In this document: in pieces, positions 44,173-53,248 of the stretch | Numbering within the stretch: position 1 is the stretch's first letter | Layout: the number at the start of each line of letters is the position of its first letter | Translations under genes and position numbers: made by a program | NCBI GenBank assembly: GCA_009377475.1 | Contig: WHTY01000003.1 | Location: 1-64,000 of the forward strand | Reading direction: 5' to 3' | Length of the DNA: 64,000 nucleotides | Source: Actinophytocola sp. | GTDB taxonomy: Bacteria; Actinomycetota; Actinomycetes; Mycobacteriales; Pseudonocardiaceae | Notes under the pieces: model-generated | Seen by the model: the letters and a program-made list of their open reading frames with translations, nothing else | Told to the model about the DNA's origin: nothing | Database searches by the model: none

Positions 44173-45606
44173 TCAGCTGTAGCGCGTTGCGCAGGTGTCC
44201 GGGCCGTTGGTGTAGCCGACGCGGAACGCCTCGATGCGCAGGAACCCGCTGGGCACCGACGCGCCATCGACGTCGGAGGCGATCAGGCTGTCCGGCTGCA
44301 GCATCTCCAGCACCGCCTCATCGACGTCACCCGGTGAGAGCCGGACGACCTTGTCGACCTGTCGCGGCTGGTTGGCGGCCCCTGCCCACGAGCCGACGAG
44401 GCACGCGGTGCGCAGCCCGGTCAGCGGTCCGTCCAGCGGCAGGCCGTCGGCTTCCTGCACCGACAGCGTGTAGCGGGAAGCGATCGACGCCCACGCCGCG
44501 AAGTCACCCTGGCCTGTCGAGCCGCCCTGGCGTTCGGCTTCGATGTCGAGCGGCTGCGCGATCCGCGTCAGCTCCGCCACGTTGAGCACCACGGTCCGCT
44601 CGCCAGGGCAGTACACGGCGGCTCGCCCGCCGTGGTCGCAGGGGCCATCCGCGACGATGTCCGCGCCGCTAGTGCCGCCAGTGCCGCTGAACGCCGCGTC
44701 GAGGCTTTCCTTGATCAGCGCCACGTTCTCCGGCGTGACCGGCAGGTCGCCCTGGTTGGTGTCCTGCTCGCTGAACTCCTGCTGCGTCGTCCGCACCTCG
44801 ATCAGCGCCTTGTCGTACTCCGCGCACGTCTCCGGCCCGCGCTCGAAGCCGTCCTGGAAGGCGTAGGCGCGGTCGAACGACGTGCCGTGCGCGCCCTGCT
44901 CGCCGTGCAGCATGCCCGGCGCGTCCCGCACGAAGTACAGCGAGCTGAGCACGGCGTTGAGGCCATCGGCGGTGGAGACGCGCAGGTAGTCGCTGTTGTC
45001 CGCGACCACCCAGCGGAAATAGGCCCCAGTGAAACAGTCCGCCTGGAGCTCCTTCACGATCGACGCCGTGTCGTTGGTGATGCCTGCCGTGACGCCGAGC
45101 CGGTGCTGCACCGCGTGGCCGTACTCGTGCGCCATGACGGTCACCGGCGCCAACCGCCCGTACTTCGCCATCATGCCCCGCAGCAGCACGCCCCTATCCC
45201 ACGCCACGATGTCGCCGCGCTCGCAGAAGAAGGCGTTCGGCTGGTTGAGCGTGCCGCACGGCGTGGGGATGTCGTCCGTGCTGGAGTCGTACGAGATCAG
45301 CCTGCTGACCGGCTGGAACTCCACGCCGAACTCGGCTGGCAGCGTCTTGCCCCAGTAGTCGTTGAGGTCGGCGATGGTCGCGATCGCCAGCGCGTCGACC
45401 TCGTCGCCCGTCGCGTTCTCCACCGTGACGTCCGGGGCGGGCGCGTCCGGTTTGCGGCCGCTCTCGAAGCGCGTGACGTCGAAGCCACCGACCTTGGTGA
45501 CGTCGACCGGCATCGCCTGCCCCTCGGTCGCCTGCTCGCACCCGGTGATCGTGACGAGCATCAGCGCGACCGCGAGTGCCGCTCTGCCGCTGCGTGCGGG
45601 AAACAT
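44173..45606 (-). CDS. Neutral zinc metallopeptidase lipoprotein
   Basis: A 477-residue protein. The signal peptide ends at a lipobox (TITGC near residue 23). The zinc motif is AHEYGHAVQHRLG near residue 155 (HExxH), with a downstream ELQADCFTGAY that supplies the third ligand. This is the YpfJ-type putative neutral zinc metallopeptidase family, here with a long C-terminal domain. I chose ATG 45606 over GTG 45618 because GAGGAG overlaps the latter. Substrate unknown. Confidence 0.8.
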   Translation of the reverse strand: MFPARSGRAALAVALMLVTITGCEQATEGQAMPVDVTKVGGFDVTRFESGRKPDAPAPDVTVENATGDEVDALAIATIADLNDYWGKTLPAEFGVEFQPVSRLISYDSSTDDIPTPCGTLNQPNAFFCERGDIVAWDRGVLLRGMMAKYGRLAPVTVMAHEYGHAVQHRLGVTAGITNDTASIVKELQADCFTGAYFRWVVADNSDYLRVSTADGLNAVLSSLYFVRDAPGMLHGEQGAHGTSFDRAYAFQDGFERGPETCAEYDKALIEVRTTQQEFSEQDTNQGDLPVTPENVALIKESLDAAFSGTGGTSGADIVADGPCDHGGRAAVYCPGERTVVLNVAELTRIAQPLDIEAERQGGSTGQGDFAAWASIASRYTLSVQEADGLPLDGPLTGLRTACLVGSWAGAANQPRQVDKVVRLSPGDVDEAVLEMLQPDSLIASDVDGASVPSGFLRIEAFRVGYTNGPDTCATRYS

Positions 45607-45710
45607 CCTGTGACTCACTCCTCATTGGCCCCCAGCCAGGCCGTTTCCTCGGCACCGACAAGCCGAACCCTACCGAGCGGCCGACGCGCCCGCGCGCGGT
45701 CTGTGCCGCT

Positions 45711-45771
45711 CGACGTGCCGAAGGGCACCTTGGGTACCGCATACGTACCCAAGGTGCCCTTCGGCACGTCG
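45711..45771. repeat. Perfect 27-bp palindrome in a divergent promoter region
   Basis: Arms 45711-45737 and 45745-45771 are fully complementary around CGCATAC; the sequence includes CCGAAGGGCACCTTGGGTAC. Unlike the other long palindromes it lies between divergent starts (zinc peptidase and glucan phosphorylase), 78 bases before the latter, and its arm sequence differs apart from GAAGGG. Confidence 0.75.
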
Positions 45772-45848
45772 ACGTTGCGCCGCGCCCGGTGGGATGGCAC
45801 GCGGCCGGATCATGACCATGCGTCACCGGCTGCCGATACCCTCCAGTT

Positions 45849-48380
45849 ATGAAGGCAGTTCGACGGTTCACCGTGCGCGCTCGTGTGCCCCAACCGCTGG
45901 CTGGTCTGACCGAGCTGGCGACCAACCTGCGCTGGACGTGGCATCCGGAGACCAGAGAACTGTTCCAGGCCATGGACCCTGCGCTTGCGGCCGAGGTCGG
46001 CGGCGACCCGCTGCGCATTCTGACCGGCGTGACCCCGGCGCGGCTGGACGAGCTGGCCGCCGACGAGGAGTTCATCGCCCGCGCCCGCGCCGCCAGCGAG
46101 GAGCTCCACCGCTACCTGACCGAGCCTCGCTGGTACCAGCACCTCGCCGAGCACGACGACTATGGCAGCGATGGCAGGCCGTTGCCGCGCGGCATCGCGT
46201 ACTTCTCGATGGAGTTCGGTGTCACCGAGGCGCTGCCGAACTACTCAGGCGGGCTCGGCGTGCTCGCCGCCGACCACCTGAAATCCGCGTCCGACCTGGG
46301 CGTCCCTGTCATCGGCGTCGGGCTGCTGTATCGCTCGGGGTACTTCAGGCAGTCGCTGTCGATCGACGGCTGGCAGGTGGAGCACTACCCGGTGATCGAC
46401 CCGAGCGGGCTGCCACTGTCTCGCATGGAGGACGCCGAGGGCGAGCCGGTGCTGGTCGACGTCGCGATGCCGTGCGGGCGGGACCTGCTCGCGCAGGTGT
46501 GGCAGGCCACTGTTGGCAGGGCGCCGCTGCTGCTGCTCGACACCGACGTCGAGGAGAACGACGAGGACCTGCGCTCGGTCACCGACCGGCTCTACGGCGG
46601 CGACACCGACCACCGCATCCAGCAGGAACTCCTCGCCGGGATCGGCGGGGTGCGGGCGGTGCGCCGGTACTGCGAGCTGTCCGGCCACCCGACCCCAGAG
46701 GTCTTCCACACCAACGAGGGACACGCCGGGTTCCTCGGCGTCGAGCGGACGCGGGAGCTGGTCGCCGAGGTAGGGCTGTCGTTCGACGAGGCCGTGTCGG
46801 CGGTGCGGGCGGGCACCGTGTTCACCACCCACACCCCGGTGCCCGCCGGGATCGACCGGTTCCCGATCGAGAAGATGCGCCGCTACTTCGGCGACGGCAG
46901 GCTGGTGCCCGGCATCGACGTCGAGCGGGTGCTCGAGCTCGGCGCGGAGGACAACCCCGGCCTGTTCAACATGGCGCACATGGGCCTGCGGCTGGCACAG
47001 CGCGCCAACGCCGTGTCCCGGCTGCACGGCGCGGTGTCGCGGCGGATGTTCGCGCGGTTGTGGCCCGGCTTCGCGCCGGACGAGATCCCGCTCCGCTCGG
47101 TCACCAACGGCGTGCACGGCCCGACGTGGACCGCGCGCGAGATGAGCGACCTGCTCGCCGACGACGGCGTGACCGACGCCGACCTCTGGCGCGTGCGCTG
47201 CGAGCTGCGGCAACGGCTGATCGGTGAGATCAGGCGCAGGCTGCGCGACTCGTGGCTGCAACGCGGCGCGTCGGCGCTGGAGCTGGGCTGGACGGACCGG
47301 GTCTTCGACCCCGACGTCCTCACGGTGGGCTTCGCGCGCCGCGTGCCGACGTACAAGCGGCTCACGCTCATGCTGCGCGACCCCGACCGGCTGCGCCGCA
47401 TCTTGCTGGACGAGCGCAGGCCGGTGCAGGTCGTCGTCGCGGGCAAGTCCCACCCTGCCGACGAGGGCGGAAAGGCGTTGATCCAGCAGATCGTGCGGTT
47501 CGCCGATGAGCACGACGTCCGCCACCGGATCGTCTTCCTGCCGGACTACGACATGTCGTTGGCGCGCTACCTGTACTGGGGTTGCGACGTCTGGCTGAAC
47601 AACCCGACCCGGCCGCTGGAGGCGTGCGGCACGTCCGGGATGAAGTCGGCGCTCAACGGCGGGCTCAACATGTCCATCAAGGACGGTTGGTGGGAGTACT
47701 ACTACGACGGCAGCAACGGCTGGGCGATCCCGACCGCAGACGGCATCCGGGACCCGCTGCGCCGCGACGACCTGGAGGCCGCCGCGCTGTACGAGCTGCT
47801 GACGCAGCAGGTCGCGCCGCTGTTCTACGACCGAGATGGTGACGGCGTGCCGAAGGGCTGGCTGTCGATGGTCTGGCACACGCTGGCCACGCTCGGGCCG
47901 AGCGTGCAGACGTCGCGGATGCTGCGCGAGTACGTCGAGCGCTACTACGTGCCAGCGTCGGCGTCGGTCGCGGTGACGTCCGCCGACGACTACCGGGGCG
48001 CGCGCGAGCTGGCGGCGTACCGCGCCCGGTTGGAGGAAGGGTGGGAACACGTCAGGGTGACGGACTCGTCGCTGACCGTTGTCAACCCCGACGGCAAGGG
48101 TGAGCTTGTCGTCGGCGCCCCGGTGCGGGTGACGGCGACGGTCGAGCTGGCGGGGCTGTCGCCGGATGAGGTCGACGTCCAGGCGGTGCTCGGCAAGGTC
48201 GGCGACACCGACGACCTGGACGACGTCGTGACGACGTCCATGGGGAAGACGTCCGACGGCGGGTTCGCCGCCGAGGTGCCGTTGCCCCATGCGGGCGCGC
48301 TCGGTTACACCGTGCGGGTGCTGCCGCGTCACGATCTGCTCGCGAGCCCGGCCGAACTGGGCAAGGTCGTGTTGCAGTAG
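45849..48380 (+). CDS. glgP: Alpha-glucan phosphorylase
   Basis: An 843-residue GT35 enzyme that releases glucose 1-phosphate from glycogen or maltodextrins, using pyridoxal phosphate. The N-terminal DUF3417 domain is characteristic of the shorter alpha-glucan phosphorylase class (LAGLTELATNLRWTWHPETR). Catalytic segments: YFSMEFGVTEALPNYSGGLG, HTNEGHAGFLGVER, and the PLP-lysine region EACGTSGMKSALNGGLNMS. ATG 45849 lies six bases after TACCCT, a possible leaderless start. Confidence 0.93.
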   Translation: MKAVRRFTVRARVPQPLAGLTELATNLRWTWHPETRELFQAMDPALAAEVGGDPLRILTGVTPARLDELAADEEFIARARAASEELHRYLTEPRWYQHLAEHDDYGSDGRPLPRGIAYFSMEFGVTEALPNYSGGLGVLAADHLKSASDLGVPVIGVGLLYRSGYFRQSLSIDGWQVEHYPVIDPSGLPLSRMEDAEGEPVLVDVAMPCGRDLLAQVWQATVGRAPLLLLDTDVEENDEDLRSVTDRLYGGDTDHRIQQELLAGIGGVRAVRRYCELSGHPTPEVFHTNEGHAGFLGVERTRELVAEVGLSFDEAVSAVRAGTVFTTHTPVPAGIDRFPIEKMRRYFGDGRLVPGIDVERVLELGAEDNPGLFNMAHMGLRLAQRANAVSRLHGAVSRRMFARLWPGFAPDEIPLRSVTNGVHGPTWTAREMSDLLADDGVTDADLWRVRCELRQRLIGEIRRRLRDSWLQRGASALELGWTDRVFDPDVLTVGFARRVPTYKRLTLMLRDPDRLRRILLDERRPVQVVVAGKSHPADEGGKALIQQIVRFADEHDVRHRIVFLPDYDMSLARYLYWGCDVWLNNPTRPLEACGTSGMKSALNGGLNMSIKDGWWEYYYDGSNGWAIPTADGIRDPLRRDDLEAAALYELLTQQVAPLFYDRDGDGVPKGWLSMVWHTLATLGPSVQTSRMLREYVERYYVPASASVAVTSADDYRGARELAAYRARLEEGWEHVRVTDSSLTVVNPDGKGELVVGAPVRVTATVELAGLSPDEVDVQAVLGKVGDTDDLDDVVTTSMGKTSDGGFAAEVPLPHAGALGYTVRVLPRHDLLASPAELGKVVLQ

Positions 48381-48711
48381 CACGCTGCGGGTCGCGCGAG
48401 TGTGCCGGTACTGTAGGCGCAACGCCAGGGTCGGTGCCGCCCGTTACCGATGTGGGTGATGTCATGGTGGCGGATCGTGGCAATCGGTGACGGTGCTTCT
48501 TCGTGCATGGTGACGCTGGCCGACTCATGGCGGGCCTGATGAGCGAGCGTGAAGCGCTGCCGAGGGAACGACGGCGAGGTGATGACGGCCGATGGGGTGG
48601 GCGCGCTCAGCGATGCAGATGCTTGAGCAGTGGCGCAAGCCGCTCGGTGAGCAAGACGAGCACGGGACGGGCGTCGGAGGGCCCGAAGGCCAGCTACGAC
48701 AGAATGGCGCG
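48381..48711 (+). other. Gene-free region between glgP and the ABC ATPase gene
   Basis: No coding frame with family resemblance, no strong palindrome and no repeat of the families seen elsewhere were found here. A frame continuous with the following ATPase is open for about 120 bases but shows no conservation-like features and has a better start downstream. It presumably holds the ATPase promoter. Confidence 0.4.
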
Positions 48712-49566
48712 GTGACCCCCGATCGATCGACGCCGGACGCCTCGGACAACACAGCCACCACCGACTCGTCGCCGCTCGTGCTGGCAGATCTCGTCATCCA
48801 CATGGACGACGTCGTGGTGCGGCGCGGCCAGAACCAGCTGCTCAACAAGCTCACCTGGTCGGTTGAGCTTGACGAGCGGTGGGTCGTGCTCGGCGCGAAC
48901 GGGGCGGGCAAGACGACGTTGCTGCGGATCGCCGCCGCCGAGCTGCATCCCACGTCCGGGTCAGTGCACCTGCTGGGGGAACAGCTCTGCAAAACCGACG
49001 TCTTCGAGCTGCGGCCCAGGATCGGGTTCACGTCGGCGGCGCTGGCCAACCGGGTGCCGCCGGACGAGACCGCGCGCGACGTCGTGCTCAGCGCCGGGTA
49101 CGCGGTGATGGGCCGCTGGCGCGAGCACTACGACGAGATCGACCACGACCGCGCGGACGAGCTGCTCGGCGGGCTGGGCATCGCCGCGCTGGCCGACCGC
49201 AAGTACGGCACGCTGTCGGAAGGCGAGCGCAAGCGCGCGCTGATTGCCCGCTCGCTGATGACCGACCCGGAGATGCTGCTGCTGGACGAGCCGGCGGCCG
49301 GGCTGGACCTCGGCGGCCGCGAGGACCTGGTCGCGCGGCTGTCCGTGCTGGCCATGGACCCGGACGCGCCAGCGACGGTGCTTGTCACCCACCACGTCGA
49401 GGAGATCCCGCCCGGCTTCACGCACGTGCTCCTGCTGCGCGACGGCGAGGAGGTCGCCAGCGGCCTGATCGACGACGTCCTCAGCAGCGAGAGCCTGTCC
49501 GAGACGTTCGATCAGCGGTTGCTCCTGGAACGTTCGGGTGCCCGCTTCTTCGCGCGCCGTCGTTGA
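48712..49566 (+). CDS. ABC transporter ATP-binding protein without partner permease
   Basis: A 284-residue ATPase. Walker A is LGANGAGKTTLLRIAA, the signature TLSEGERKRALIARSLM (LSEGE in place of LSGGQ), Walker B MLLLDEPAAGLDLGGR, and the switch LVTHHVEEIPPGF. This resembles stand-alone YlmA/ModF-like ATPases. No membrane subunit lies nearby. GTG 48712 is chosen because upstream sequence lacks coding character. The substrate, and whether it works in transport at all, is unknown. Confidence 0.78.
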   Translation: MTPDRSTPDASDNTATTDSSPLVLADLVIHMDDVVVRRGQNQLLNKLTWSVELDERWVVLGANGAGKTTLLRIAAAELHPTSGSVHLLGEQLCKTDVFELRPRIGFTSAALANRVPPDETARDVVLSAGYAVMGRWREHYDEIDHDRADELLGGLGIAALADRKYGTLSEGERKRALIARSLMTDPEMLLLDEPAAGLDLGGREDLVARLSVLAMDPDAPATVLVTHHVEEIPPGFTHVLLLRDGEEVASGLIDDVLSSESLSETFDQRLLLERSGARFFARRR

Positions 49567-49762
49567 TCCGCCTCGGCCCTTCCGGCGCACGGTAGGTTGG
49601 CGGCAGACTGTGGCCCCGATGACGGGGTCTTGATCACAAGGTGCTGCGCAGTGCGTCGAAACGTGTTCTCATTTTGTCGGCCTGGCCTGTCGCGGCGCCG
49701 AAGATACTCACGAGTAGCATTCGGGCACGCCATCCGTGGCCGTGGAGATGAGGAGGAAGCGC

Positions 49763-50542
49763 GTGGCAGAGTTCGTACGCTTTGAGGTCGAAGCCGGCGT
49801 CGGCACGATCCGGCTGGACCGGCCCCCGGTGAACGCGCTCAACAAGCAGATGCAGGAGGAGATCCGCGCGGCTGCCCACGAGGCGACCGAGCGGGACGAC
49901 GTCGCTGCGGTCATCATCTACGGCGGCGAGAAGACGTTCGCCGGTGGCGCGGACGTCAAGGAGTTCGCCGCGATGTCCTACGCCGACATGCTCGATCGCG
50001 CGCCCGGCCTCAGCTCCTCGCTGTCGTCGGTGGCCGAGATCCCGAAGCCGACCGTCGCCGCCATCACCGGCTACGCCCTCGGCGGCGGACTGGAGTTGGC
50101 GCTGGCCGCCGACCGCCGCGTCATCGGCGACAACGTCAAGGTCGGCCAGCCGGAGATCCTGCTCGGCATCATTCCCGGCGCGGGCGGCACGCAGCGACTC
50201 GCGCGGCTCGTCGGCCCGAGCAAGGCCAAGGACCTTGTCTACACCGGCCGGTTCGTCAAGCCCGATGAGGCGCTGTCGCTCGGCATCGTGGACGAGGTCG
50301 TCGCGCCGGACGACGTCTACCGCGCCGCACGCACCTGGGCCGAGCAGTTCGTCGGCGGCGCGAGCCGGGCGCTCGCCGCCGCGAAGGCCGCCATCGACGG
50401 CGGGCTGGACAACGACCTCGCCAGCGGACTCAAGCTGGAAAGCCACCTGTTCGCTGGGCTGTTCGGCACCGAGGACCGGGTGGAAGGCATGCGCTCGTTC
50501 ATCGACAACGGTCCCGGCAAGGCGACCTTCTCCGGAAAGTGA
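49763..50542 (+). CDS. Enoyl-CoA hydratase
   Basis: A 259-residue crotonase-fold enzyme hydrating 2-enoyl-CoA. The oxyanion-hole segments are KTFAGGADVKEFAAM and GYALGGGLELALAADRR. The catalytic Glu of the second pair is in LLGIIPGAGGTQRLARLVG. GTG 49763 is favoured by GAGGAGGAAG a few bases upstream. It is ten bases upstream of a methyltransferase gene and likely co-transcribed with it. The specific fatty acid or catabolic pathway is not indicated. Confidence 0.88.
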   Translation: MAEFVRFEVEAGVGTIRLDRPPVNALNKQMQEEIRAAAHEATERDDVAAVIIYGGEKTFAGGADVKEFAAMSYADMLDRAPGLSSSLSSVAEIPKPTVAAITGYALGGGLELALAADRRVIGDNVKVGQPEILLGIIPGAGGTQRLARLVGPSKAKDLVYTGRFVKPDEALSLGIVDEVVAPDDVYRAARTWAEQFVGGASRALAAAKAAIDGGLDNDLASGLKLESHLFAGLFGTEDRVEGMRSFIDNGPGKATFSGK

Positions 50543-50551
50543 GCAACGCCA

Positions 50552-51544
50552 GTGACCGAAGCCATCAAGCCCGACGAGGCTGACCCCGCGCCGCACCCGC
50601 ACGCCACCGAGGCAGAGGTGCAGGCCGCCTACGACGACCCGAAGCTCGCCAACGTGCTCTACCACGACTGGGAAGCGGGCACGTACGACGAGAAGTGGTC
50701 GATCTCCTACGACGAGCGCTGCATCACCTACGCCGTCGACGTCTTCCGTACGGCGGCCGGCGTGGAGGACACGCCGTACGAGACGGCGATGGAGTTGGGC
50801 AGCGGCACCGGGTTCTTCCTGCTCAACCTGATGCAGGGCGGGGTGATCAAGAAGGGTTCGGTCACCGACCTCTCGCCGGGCATGGTGCAGGCGGCGCTGC
50901 GCAACGCCGAACACCTCGGGCTCGACGTCGACGGCAGGGTCGCCGACGCCGAGCGCCTGCCCTATGACGACGACAGCTTCGACCTCGTCATCGGGCACGC
51001 GGTGCTGCATCACATCCCGGACGTGCGGGCGGCGTTCCGCGAAGTGCTGCGGGTGCTCAAGCCAGGCGGGCGGTTCGTGTTCTGCGGCGAGCCGACCCGG
51101 ATCGGCGACACGTACGCCCGCAAGCTCGGCCAGCTCACCTGGTGGGCGACGACGAACCTGACTCGGTTGCCCGCGCTGCGCTCCTGGCGACGTCCGCAGG
51201 CGGAACTGGACGAGTCATCGCGGGCAGCCGCCCTGGAGGCCGTCGTCGACCTGCACACGTTCGACCCGGCCGAGCTGGAGCGCTGGGCGCTCGGGGCGGG
51301 CGCGATCGACGTCAAGGCGGTGACGGAGGAGTTCGCGGCGGCGTTGTTCGGCTGGCCGGTGCGGACGTTCGAGGCCGCCGTGCCGGACGAGAAGCTGACG
51401 CCGCAGTGGCGGCTGTTCGCGTACAAGGCGTGGCTGCGGCTGTCCGCGCTGGACAAGCGGGCGTTGGCGAAGATCCTGCCGCGCTCGGTCTTCTACAACG
51501 TGATGATCGCGGGGACGAAGCCGCCGGGGCCGGTGGCGCTGTAG
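50552..51544 (+). CDS. Class I SAM-dependent methyltransferase
   Basis: A 330-residue enzyme. The SAM-binding motif I is AMELGSGTGFFLLNLM near residue 77. Motif II-like DAERLPYDDDSFDLVIGHAVLHHI follows, then VLKPGGRFVFCGEP. The methyltransferase_11 fold is clear. A C-terminal extension of about 130 residues is not recognised. GTG 50552 follows the hydratase stop by nine bases. The acceptor is unknown. Confidence 0.82.
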   Translation: MTEAIKPDEADPAPHPHATEAEVQAAYDDPKLANVLYHDWEAGTYDEKWSISYDERCITYAVDVFRTAAGVEDTPYETAMELGSGTGFFLLNLMQGGVIKKGSVTDLSPGMVQAALRNAEHLGLDVDGRVADAERLPYDDDSFDLVIGHAVLHHIPDVRAAFREVLRVLKPGGRFVFCGEPTRIGDTYARKLGQLTWWATTNLTRLPALRSWRRPQAELDESSRAAALEAVVDLHTFDPAELERWALGAGAIDVKAVTEEFAAALFGWPVRTFEAAVPDEKLTPQWRLFAYKAWLRLSALDKRALAKILPRSVFYNVMIAGTKPPGPVAL

Positions 51545-51658
51545 CGGCGGCGTCACTCCGCGCCCCGCGCCGTGTGTCGTGGGTGCGTGGATCTTGAGCG
51601 TTTGTGGTCGTCCGAGAGACTGTTGCATTATGCTCTCGAGCGCCGCCCCTAACACGCA

Positions 51659-51738
51659 GTTGATCAACCTTGCTCCCTGTGTTACCAAATTATGTCCGCT
51701 TTGCCGGGTATTTTCGTCACCCAGGGACAGCTTCATGA
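51659..51738. repeat. GATCAAC-type hairpin, copy 2 (overlaps a gene start)
   Basis: Left arm AGTTGATCAACCTTGCTCCCTG; the right part CACCCAGGGACAGCTTCATGA is a degenerate complement. The middle has ATTATGTCCGCTTTG. The right arm contains the ATG of the monooxygenase gene (51735). Related copies lie at 27 and 52992. Confidence 0.6.
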
Positions 51739-52928
51739 GCGACAGCGTCATCGGGATCGTCGGCGGCGGCATCGGCGGGCTCGCCGCGGCCATCGCGTTG
51801 CGCGGCTACGGGCACCGGGTGCGCGTCTTCGAGCAGGCACCCGGGTTCGCCCGCGTCGGCGCTGACGTCAACCTGACGCCGAACGCCGTCACCGCGCTCG
51901 ACGGTCTCGGCCTCGGTGAGCGGCTGCGCGAGACGGCCGCGCGACCCACGCATCGCATCAGCCAGATGTGGGACACCGGACAGGAGACGTCCCGGCTGGA
52001 GATGTCGCACGCCGCCGAGGAACGCTACGGCGCGCCGCAGCTCACGATCCACCGCGCGGACCTGCTCGCCGCGCTCACCGACGCGCTGCCGGACGGCGTG
52101 ATCGAGTTCGGCAAGCGGCTGGCAGGCGTGGACCTCGGTGAACGGTCGTGGCTGCGCTTCGATGACCGCACCGACGCGGAGGTCGACGTCCTGATCGGGG
52201 CGGACGGCATTCACTCGGCGGTGCGTACGGCGTTGTTCGGCCCGGAGCATCCGACGTTCACCGGCGTGGTCGCGTACCGCGCTGTCGTACCCACGGAGCG
52301 GCTGCGCGGGGTACCGGACATCGGCGCGTTCACGAAGTGGTGGGGCCCGGACCCGGACACCCAGATCGTGACGTTCCCGCTGAACCGGGGCACCGAGACG
52401 TTCGTGTTCGCCACCGCGCCGCAGGACGACTGGACGCACGAGTCGTGGACCATGCCGGGCAGCGTGACCGAGCTGCGGGAGCGGTACCGCGCGTTTCATC
52501 CGGACGCCCGCGCGCTGCTGGACGCCTGCGACGAGGTGCTGAAGTCCGCGCTCTACGTGCGCGACCCGCTGCCGCGGTGGTCGGCGGGCACGGCGACGTT
52601 GCTCGGCGACGCCTGCCACCCGATGATGCCGTTCATGGCGCAGGGCGCTGGCACGGCCGTGGAGGACGCCGTCGTGCTGGCACGGGCACTGTCCGAGTTG
52701 GACACCGTGGACGCGGTGGGCTCGGCGTCGGTGGTGGATGCGGCGTCGGTGGTGGCGGCGCTGCGGCGGTACGAGGCGGCGCGGCGGGAGCGCACCGCGC
52801 GCATCCAGCTCGGTTCGCGCGGCAACAACTGGCTGAAGGACTCCGGCGACGCGGACTGGGTGTACGCCTATGACGCCTGGCGGGTGCCGCTCGGTCCGGC
52901 GGGGCAGGCCGCGTCCGTGGCGGTCTGA
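51735..52928 (+). CDS. FAD-dependent aromatic monooxygenase
   Basis: A 397-residue class A flavoprotein monooxygenase of the salicylate or 3-hydroxybenzoate hydroxylase type. The N-terminal Rossmann motif is IGIVGGGIGGLAAAIAL. DVLIGADGIHSAVR is the DG motif, and LLGDACHPMMPFMAQGAG the GD motif. It hydroxylates an aromatic acid using NAD(P)H and oxygen. ATG 51735 lies inside the arm of a dispersed hairpin and has no clear ribosome site, so expression control may involve the element. It is a single gene with no ring-cleavage partner next to it. Confidence 0.85.
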   Translation: MSDSVIGIVGGGIGGLAAAIALRGYGHRVRVFEQAPGFARVGADVNLTPNAVTALDGLGLGERLRETAARPTHRISQMWDTGQETSRLEMSHAAEERYGAPQLTIHRADLLAALTDALPDGVIEFGKRLAGVDLGERSWLRFDDRTDAEVDVLIGADGIHSAVRTALFGPEHPTFTGVVAYRAVVPTERLRGVPDIGAFTKWWGPDPDTQIVTFPLNRGTETFVFATAPQDDWTHESWTMPGSVTELRERYRAFHPDARALLDACDEVLKSALYVRDPLPRWSAGTATLLGDACHPMMPFMAQGAGTAVEDAVVLARALSELDTVDAVGSASVVDAASVVAALRRYEAARRERTARIQLGSRGNNWLKDSGDADWVYAYDAWRVPLGPAGQAASVAV

Positions 52929-52991
52929 GCCTCGCCTGCTGTGCCCGCCTCCCGCCTGGCCCGCGTCCTCGCCGTGCCCCGCTGACCGAAG

Positions 52992-53075
52992 TCGATCAAC
53001 TTGCTGCGCGCTGTGACCACTGTGTGCCGGTTTTGTCTGGTTCTCGTGGTCACAGCGCGGGGGAAGCTGATCAAC
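52992..53075. repeat. GATCAAC-type hairpin, copy 3
   Basis: GCGCTGTGACCAC and GTGGTCACAGCGC (53046-53058) form a perfect 13-base stem, extended by GATCAACTTGCT on the left and an imperfect AAGCTGATCAAC on the right. The loop is CCGGTTTTGTCTGGTTCTC. It lies 60 bases after the monooxygenase gene. The remaining gap up to 53248 is AT-richer than its surroundings (TTGACACGAGG...GATAATAAAAAG) and probably contains the helD promoter. Confidence 0.7.
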
Positions 53076-53248
53076 AACGGGTGCGAAGCGGAAGCGTCCA
53101 GCGGATCAGGCCCAGCCGGAATGGGCGCGAAAATGGGCCAGAACGGTCGGAAGAATTGACACGAGGTGGATAATAAAAAGTCGGCGTGTTCGCCAGAAAA
53201 TGGAGAACTCGCCGATTCCACTTTCATATTATCCGCTGTGAGGGGAAC

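Noticed and set aside
49567..49762. Short frame upstream of the enoyl-CoA hydratase
   Set aside because: No conserved features; the GTG at 49763 with its strong ribosome site explains the start, and the region is probably a promoter.
53100..53248. Rifamycin-associated element before the HelD gene
   Set aside because: No palindrome of the known RAE type (GGGGCTTGC-like arms) is present, so HelR-type rifampicin control is not supported.
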